Source: Candidatus Bathyarchaeota archaeon (lineage in GTDB: Archaea; Thermoproteota; Bathyarchaeia; TCS64). Taken from it: DNA of 11,496 bases. Positions 7,657 to 11,496 of this stretch are shown piece after piece; positions within the stretch are counted from its first letter, which is position 1; each line of letters starts with the position of its first letter. The position numbers were made by a program, and so were the translations under genes. The notes beneath the pieces are model-generated. The model did not search any database. It worked only from the letters and a program-made list of their open reading frames with translations, and was not told the origin of the DNA. The stretch covers positions 1-11,496 of the forward strand of contig WJIV01000087.1 in NCBI GenBank assembly GCA_014730055.1, written 5' to 3'.

Positions 7657-8520
7657 TTATTTTAGATTTGCTTCTTCAACAGCTTTTATCCATCGCTCGG
7701 AGTCTGATACCCAGCCAAAAACTCCACCTTGCATTTTTATCATTCTAACAGCTGCTTCGTGATTACGGGGGTCCGTCGCACCTGAACAATCCTTCAGGAA
7801 GACGCACCAGTATCCTATGTCATTTGCCTCTCTCATTATAGTATGAGGGCAGACATCTGCTGTTATGCCCGTTATAACAAGATGTGTTGGTGGGGGTATC
7901 ATGTTTTTGAGCTTCTGGTGGATGGTGCTTTGACCGAATGCACCCTTGGCAGCCTTATCAACTATATATTCTCCTGGCTCAGGGTATAGATCTTCAATAA
8001 TGTCCCAGTTTTTTTGTCCTCGGACTAAAAGTTCACCTAATCCACCTGGAGGAGTGTCACCTATTCCCACGCCCTCACCGATTATCTTGCTTCTAAGAAT
8101 CTTGTTGTAAGGGGCATCGGATAGTGATGGGTCGTGACCTTCTCTTGTGTGCATGATATTTATATCCGTTCCTCTGACCGCTTTGAGACAGTTTTTAATC
8201 GGTTCGATTGCTTGTGCTGTGTTCTTAAGCTTGTAACCCATTTGGTCGACATATCCTTTTTCGCCACAGAAGTCGATCTGCATGTCTACTACCATGAAAA
8301 CTGTTCTCGCTGAGTCAAATTCTAGGTATGCTGTATCTCCAAATCTTGGGCAGTCCTCTACCTCGAGTTTAAATAGGGTTCCCATGGGTTCTCCATAGAG
8401 CCATGTTGGGAACTCGAAGGTCTTTGTATCCTGGAATTTTTCATAAGCTTCCTGGACCCTTTTCACTTTCTCCTCTCTGGTTGGACGCATAAAGTCCTCG
8501 TATGTTCTTTGTCCTGGCAT
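7657..8520 (-). CDS. Isochorismatase-superfamily cysteine amidohydrolase, biuret hydrolase/RutB-like
   Basis: Cytoplasmic amidase that hydrolyses a carbamoyl or ureido amide through a Cys-Lys-Asp triad. The triad is visible: Asp79 in VVDMQIDF, Lys189 in VDKAAKG, and Cys224 in GITADVC, which also holds the family's cis-peptide. Compared from memory with characterised members, HTREGH (124-129), the GYVDQMGY block (89-96), NWDIIEDLYP (171-180), MREAND (229-234) and MQGGVFG (263-269) all read like biuret amidohydrolase. GWVSD at 269-273 also matches the C-terminus of RutB. The 287 residues include an N-terminal extension of about 70 residues before the catalytic core, longer than in typical family members. 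It lies between two NCS2 permeases and near a cytosine-deaminase-like enzyme. Other possible activities in this family are N-carbamoylsarcosine amidase and ureidoacrylate amidohydrolase. The family is certain, the substrate is not. Confidence 0.88.
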   Translation of the reverse strand: MPGQRTYEDFMRPTREEKVKRVQEAYEKFQDTKTFEFPTWLYGEPMGTLFKLEVEDCPRFGDTAYLEFDSARTVFMVVDMQIDFCGEKGYVDQMGYKLKNTAQAIEPIKNCLKAVRGTDINIMHTREGHDPSLSDAPYNKILRSKIIGEGVGIGDTPPGGLGELLVRGQKNWDIIEDLYPEPGEYIVDKAAKGAFGQSTIHQKLKNMIPPPTHLVITGITADVCPHTIMREANDIGYWCVFLKDCSGATDPRNHEAAVRMIKMQGGVFGWVSDSERWIKAVEEANLK

Positions 8521-8546
8521 TTTATCCAGGTTAAGAAATGAAACAT

Positions 8547-8556
8547 TTTATTTATA
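8547..8556 (-). promoter_or_regulatory. TATA box of the cysteine amidohydrolase gene
   Basis: TATAAATAAA on the minus strand is centred about 31 bases before the ATG at 8520. It implies a leader of about five bases and is the best TATA match in the window. No T-tract ends the upstream permease gene, so read-through transcription from permease B is also possible. Confidence 0.6.
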
Positions 8557-8576
8557 GTTGACATGTTATCAGAACA

Positions 8577-9881
8577 TTATTCAGAGATTTGATTATTATC
8601 TTCTTTACGGAAAAATATCTGCTCTAGGGTTATTACTACAAGTATTACTGTGATTATCGGGTTGCTAAATACTGTCGCTAATAACCTTGGAACTTGATTC
8701 CAGAAGGAATCTGGTAAAATACTTAAACCATAGCTAAGGAATACGGAGAATCCTGTAATCATTATTTCTCTACGTTCAAATTTTTCCTGGTTCCAAATGT
8801 CTGCTCCCTGTCCTATCACAGTTGATGCAATACCAAGTAGAATAGCACCTGCTATAGGATCAGGCATTGCTGCCATAAATCCTCCCATTGGTCCAAAAAA
8901 GCTGGCTATCAAGAATATGGCTGATCCGAATAAGAGGAAATATCTTGAAGCGACTCTGGTTAGTGTAATTATTCCCAAGTTCTCGCCGTATGCTACATGA
9001 CCAGGTACACCTAATATTCCTGCTAGAGTCGTCTCTATAAGCCCAAATAGCGAAAAAGATCTTTTCATCTGGGCCTTCTCTACAGTATGGCCAACTATTG
9101 ATCCCCAGCCAGTTACATTTCCGTATAGATTAAGTGCCGCCATGAAGTTGACGATTATCATTGTCAGGATAAGATCCCATGGAGGTAGTTGGATACCAAA
9201 GGGAAAAGGCTGTGGTAGTATAAACAATGGAAGTTCGTTGATAAATGCCCAGTCGAATCTACCAGCAATAATGAATATGGCATATCCAATAACTACTACG
9301 ACAAGTGTGGGAAGGGTTGAAACCACTCCTTTGCCTTTAATGGAGATAATCCCTGCAAGTAATGCGAGTCCAAGTCCAACAAAAAACGGCCAACCCGCAC
9401 CCTGTGCTGTGAGTAGAGATAAACCCGTTCCAGCTATTGATAAGCCTACCATCATGACCATTGATCCTAGGACAAGATTACTCCATACCTCTGAAATATA
9501 GCCAATTAAACCAATTGCTCCTAAAATCGCTACTACAACACCAGCAATGGCCTGGGCTGTGAATGCCATCAGTGCATAATCTTTACCACCAATCTGCATT
9601 GCAGCCGTTATCGCCAGAGAGGGTATAACATTTGGACCTGAGACCATTGTAAACCTATGCCCAAAATATGTCTGTACTAGTGTTGATACGCCGATCATTA
9701 GAACAATAGTAGCCATGTATCTTGCCAGTACTTCTCCTGTCAATTCTAAACCTACCCCTACAATCGCGTACCCCCAGATAACGCAGTAGAACATGGTAAC
9801 TATCCATTGCAATGAATATACAATTATATCACGAGTAGATCTGGGTTTTTCATCTAGATCATATACAAGCTCAATTGACAT
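8577..9881 (-). CDS. NCS2 (nucleobase-ascorbate transporter) family permease B
   Basis: Second NCS2/NAT-family permease, 434 residues, probably with 14 membrane spans. It has a more canonical NAT motif than its paralogue: YGENLGIITLTR (298-309), matching the Glu-Asn-x-Gly form seen in UraA. The TM3 region reads SGPNVIPS (81-88), where the paralogue has SGPNDITS. As in the paralogue, the TM8 Glu of UraA is replaced by Asn251 (AALNLYGN). The C-terminus ends with a short charged tail, KEDNNQISE, that the paralogue lacks. The two genes share about 60% identity and the same start (MSI, LVYDLDE), so they are an in-situ duplication or a relocated pair that has since diverged at binding-site positions. 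It lies between the amidohydrolase and cysteine amidase genes, which suggests it imports the substrate of that pathway. Confidence 0.9.
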   Translation of the reverse strand: MSIELVYDLDEKPRSTRDIIVYSLQWIVTMFYCVIWGYAIVGVGLELTGEVLARYMATIVLMIGVSTLVQTYFGHRFTMVSGPNVIPSLAITAAMQIGGKDYALMAFTAQAIAGVVVAILGAIGLIGYISEVWSNLVLGSMVMMVGLSIAGTGLSLLTAQGAGWPFFVGLGLALLAGIISIKGKGVVSTLPTLVVVVIGYAIFIIAGRFDWAFINELPLFILPQPFPFGIQLPPWDLILTMIIVNFMAALNLYGNVTGWGSIVGHTVEKAQMKRSFSLFGLIETTLAGILGVPGHVAYGENLGIITLTRVASRYFLLFGSAIFLIASFFGPMGGFMAAMPDPIAGAILLGIASTVIGQGADIWNQEKFERREIMITGFSVFLSYGLSILPDSFWNQVPRLLATVFSNPIITVILVVITLEQIFFRKEDNNQISE

Positions 9882-9903
9882 TATGATTTAGAATTTGAAG
9901 TAT

Positions 9904-9913
9904 CAAATATAAG
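9904..9913 (-). promoter_or_regulatory. TATA box of NCS2 permease B
   Basis: CTTATATTTG on the minus strand is centred about 27 bases before the ATG at 9881, so transcription would start at the ATG and give a leaderless message. Confidence 0.55.
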
Positions 9914-9932
9914 GAGACGCATATTAACAGCC

Positions 9933-9938
9933 AAAAAA
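9933..9938 (-). terminator. T-tract after the metal amidohydrolase gene
   Basis: Six T on the minus strand begin five bases after the TGA at 9943, just upstream of the permease B promoter. There is no hairpin. A T-run terminator between the two genes is plausible. Confidence 0.4.
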
Positions 9939-9942
9939 TCCA

Positions 9943-11154
9943 TCATCCAATAATTTTTCCATTATCAACAATTATTCTTCCATTATTGATAACGTATAGA
10001 GGTTTCTTATGTTCAATTATTAAATCTTGGAATGAACTTGCATCATGGACAACAAGTGGAACTTCGTTACCTTGTTTAATATTGTAGTTTTTCTTACCTA
10101 AAGCTTTAGATGGTCTACTTGTAGCCATCTCAATAATTTTTCTAAAATCTTCAATACCTCCCATCTGAGCTGCGTGGGCAAGTATTAACCCTGTTTCCAT
10201 CATATTTGCGTTCCCAAAGGGGTTGAATGCATCCCTGATATTGTCAGAAGCATAGAAAATATTTGCTCCCTCTTTATCAAGTTCATTGACTCTCGTTAGT
10301 CCTCTTCTTCTAGGGTATCCATTTCTGCCTTGCAAGTAAAGATTTGTAGAGGGAAGTGTCACAAAGTTAAGACCAGAATTTACTGATTTATCGATTACAG
10401 CTCTTGCCTGATTATCATCTACTAGAGATAGGGTACAACAATGACCTGCAGTAAATTTGCGCTCGCTTTTATCAGTTGATATTCTTTCTGAATAAAAGTC
10501 GATTGTAAAATCTTTAGGATTATCCGACTCATCGATGTGCATATCAATATCTGAATCATGTTTCATTGAAAGTTCAAATATCTGGTCAATGTGCTGTTTA
10601 GGTTTAGGGTCAATAGCTGGAATACCGCCTAAGACATCAGCTCCCATGTTCATTGCTTTGTCTAATAGTTCGTATACCCCTTTTTGGTTAGTCAATCCCT
10701 CTTGGGGGAATGCCACCACTTGAATTTCAAGCAATTCTCGCATTGCTTCTCTTACTTTTAGAAGGGCTTCCATTGCACATAATTCTACAATTGGATCTAC
10801 GTCAACATGGGTTCGAATCGTCGTTGTCCCGTTGATTAGTGCCATCCGAGCGACTTTTGTTGCTCTCTTAATAATATCTTTTACAGTAAAATCCTCTTTA
10901 GCAGCTCCCATAACCTTAATCGCTTCCTCTAGTGTTCCTGATTTATTTGGGTATGATTCTGAGAGCAGAGCTTTATCTAGGTGCATATGGGCATCAATTA
11001 GACCTGGTGTAACTAGCTTGTTCTTTACATTGATGCTTAAGCCAGTTCTATCGTGTATATGTTCTGAGATTTTGGTAATCCTTCCATCTATAATCTGAAT
11101 ATCTTGTAGTTTATCTTTGCTGGGTAGTCTCGCCTGTTTTAATATAATGTTCAT
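9943..11154 (-). CDS. Cytosine-deaminase-like metal-dependent amidohydrolase
   Basis: Member of the CodA-like branch of the amidohydrolase superfamily. These TIM-barrel enzymes use one metal ion to deaminate, or remove an amine from, heterocycles such as cytosine, isoguanine, creatinine or N-isopropylammelide (AtzC). Metal and catalytic residues equivalent to E. coli CodA are visible: HMH (His56, His58), His206 and Glu209 in HIDES, His238 in AGHCC, and Asp304 in ASDNIRD. FPQEG holds Gln151, equivalent to the CodA residue that contacts the pyrimidine ring. RTHVDVD (114-120) and YPRRRGLTRV (280-289) are further family blocks. CodA has a second Asp after the metal Asp, where this protein has Asn305, and the His-Met-His-Leu-Asp is followed by Lys. 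It is therefore probably not a plain cytosine deaminase. The 403 residues are full length. It starts 11 bases after the permease gene at the right edge, probably in the same transcript. Confidence 0.9.
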   Translation of the reverse strand: MNIILKQARLPSKDKLQDIQIIDGRITKISEHIHDRTGLSINVKNKLVTPGLIDAHMHLDKALLSESYPNKSGTLEEAIKVMGAAKEDFTVKDIIKRATKVARMALINGTTTIRTHVDVDPIVELCAMEALLKVREAMRELLEIQVVAFPQEGLTNQKGVYELLDKAMNMGADVLGGIPAIDPKPKQHIDQIFELSMKHDSDIDMHIDESDNPKDFTIDFYSERISTDKSERKFTAGHCCTLSLVDDNQARAVIDKSVNSGLNFVTLPSTNLYLQGRNGYPRRRGLTRVNELDKEGANIFYASDNIRDAFNPFGNANMMETGLILAHAAQMGGIEDFRKIIEMATSRPSKALGKKNYNIKQGNEVPLVVHDASSFQDLIIEHKKPLYVINNGRIIVDNGKIIG

Positions 11155-11165
11155 CTTGAAAAAAA

Positions 11166-11496
11166 TTAGAATAAGACACCGGTCACTGCTAGCAGGATCA
11201 TTAAGGCTATTAACGCCGCGGGCATGTATGGGGTATTATTTGATATTACCTCAGGTATCTCTACACCGAATCCTTCAGCAGTTGCAGCGACGTTGATCTG
11301 AACTGGGCTTATCATTGCGCCGTAAGCTACTGCCATTGCTACGAATCCGAAGGTCGATCCCTCTACACCTGCCTGTGCTAATGTGGGTATTATTAGAATA
11401 TCTGTTGCGACTGTATAGGCTCCTGCTGGAACTGCTACTAGGAATCCTATGACCATTGCGGCTATTAGGATTGCCCAGGTAGGTGCAAATTCTACA
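11166..11496 (-). CDS. Multi-pass membrane permease, C-terminal part (cut by window edge)
   Basis: The reading frame stays open to the right edge, giving at least 110 residues; the Met at 11456 is internal and not a start. The fragment is strongly hydrophobic, with segments at about residues 8-30 (ILIAAMVIGFLVAVPAGAY), 45-70, and a final C-terminal span ending in VTGVLF. The loop AYGAMISPVQINVAATAE between spans recalls the late S-P-V/P-P-V motif of ion-transporter-superfamily permeases such as TRAP large subunits and DUF401 proteins. I cannot assign the family from this piece. The gene ends 11 bases before the metal amidohydrolase gene, so it is likely to be co-transcribed and may import a substrate or export a product of the same pathway. 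Confidence 0.75.
   Translation of the reverse strand, partial: VEFAPTWAILIAAMVIGFLVAVPAGAYTVATDILIIPTLAQAGVEGSTFGFVAMAVAYGAMISPVQINVAATAEGFGVEIPEVISNNTPYMPAALIALMILLAVTGVLF

Noticed and set aside
9142..9501. Open plus-strand frame of 119 codons opposite permease B
   Set aside because: It lies wholly antisense to a clear NCS2 gene, its translation resembles no family I know, and the bias follows from the hydrophobic codons of the real gene. The same applies to the other plus-strand frames opposite sdhA, HerA, permease A and the amidohydrolase.
6310..9881. The two permease genes as long direct repeats of a mobile or recombining element
   Set aside because: The copies are diverged (about 60% protein identity), have separate promoters, and no transposase or terminal repeats flank them; gene duplication explains them.
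11166..11456. A separate small 96-residue membrane protein starting at 11456
   Set aside because: The reading frame continues without a stop to the window edge in hydrophobic sequence, so this is the tail of a larger permease.

Overview
The window is a piece of an archaeal chromosome. Three things show this: a transcription factor B (TFIIB homologue) gene, a HerA-type DNA-translocating ATPase gene, and TATA-like boxes sitting about 24-31 bases upstream of several start codons. The DNA is AT-rich by eye. I cannot place the phylum from this sequence alone. All nine complete or partial protein genes recognised here lie on the minus strand, so transcription runs from high to low coordinates. Two of them are cut by the window edges.

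Right-hand part (about 6.3-11.5 kb, first in transcription order): a transport and hydrolysis cassette that looks like catabolism or salvage of a nitrogen-rich ring compound. It contains the C-terminal end of an unidentified multi-pass permease, a cytosine-deaminase-like metal amidohydrolase, an NCS2-family nucleobase permease, a cysteine amidohydrolase of the isochorismatase superfamily that resembles biuret hydrolase and RutB, and a second NCS2 permease about 60% identical to the first. The two permeases flank the amidase. Several genes have their own TATA-like element, and T-tracts follow three of the genes. Plausible substrates are pyrimidines, creatinine-type compounds, or triazine/biuret-type compounds. 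No ring-opening enzyme is visible, so the substrate stays open.

Middle (about 3.5-6.3 kb): information-processing genes. These are a HerA-like hexameric ATPase without the usual NurA/Mre11/Rad50 partners in view, a 289-base AT-rich gap, and a TFB gene.

Left-hand part (1-3.4 kb): a tightly packed operon of an aspartase/class II fumarase-family lyase, a succinate dehydrogenase/fumarate reductase flavoprotein subunit, and the start of its iron-sulfur subunit. The coding regions overlap by 17 and 1 bases. The first gene appears to be leaderless, while the two internal ones have clear Shine-Dalgarno sequences. The lyase and the dehydrogenase share fumarate: the complex either makes fumarate from succinate for hydration, or uses fumarate released from aspartate or malate as an electron sink.
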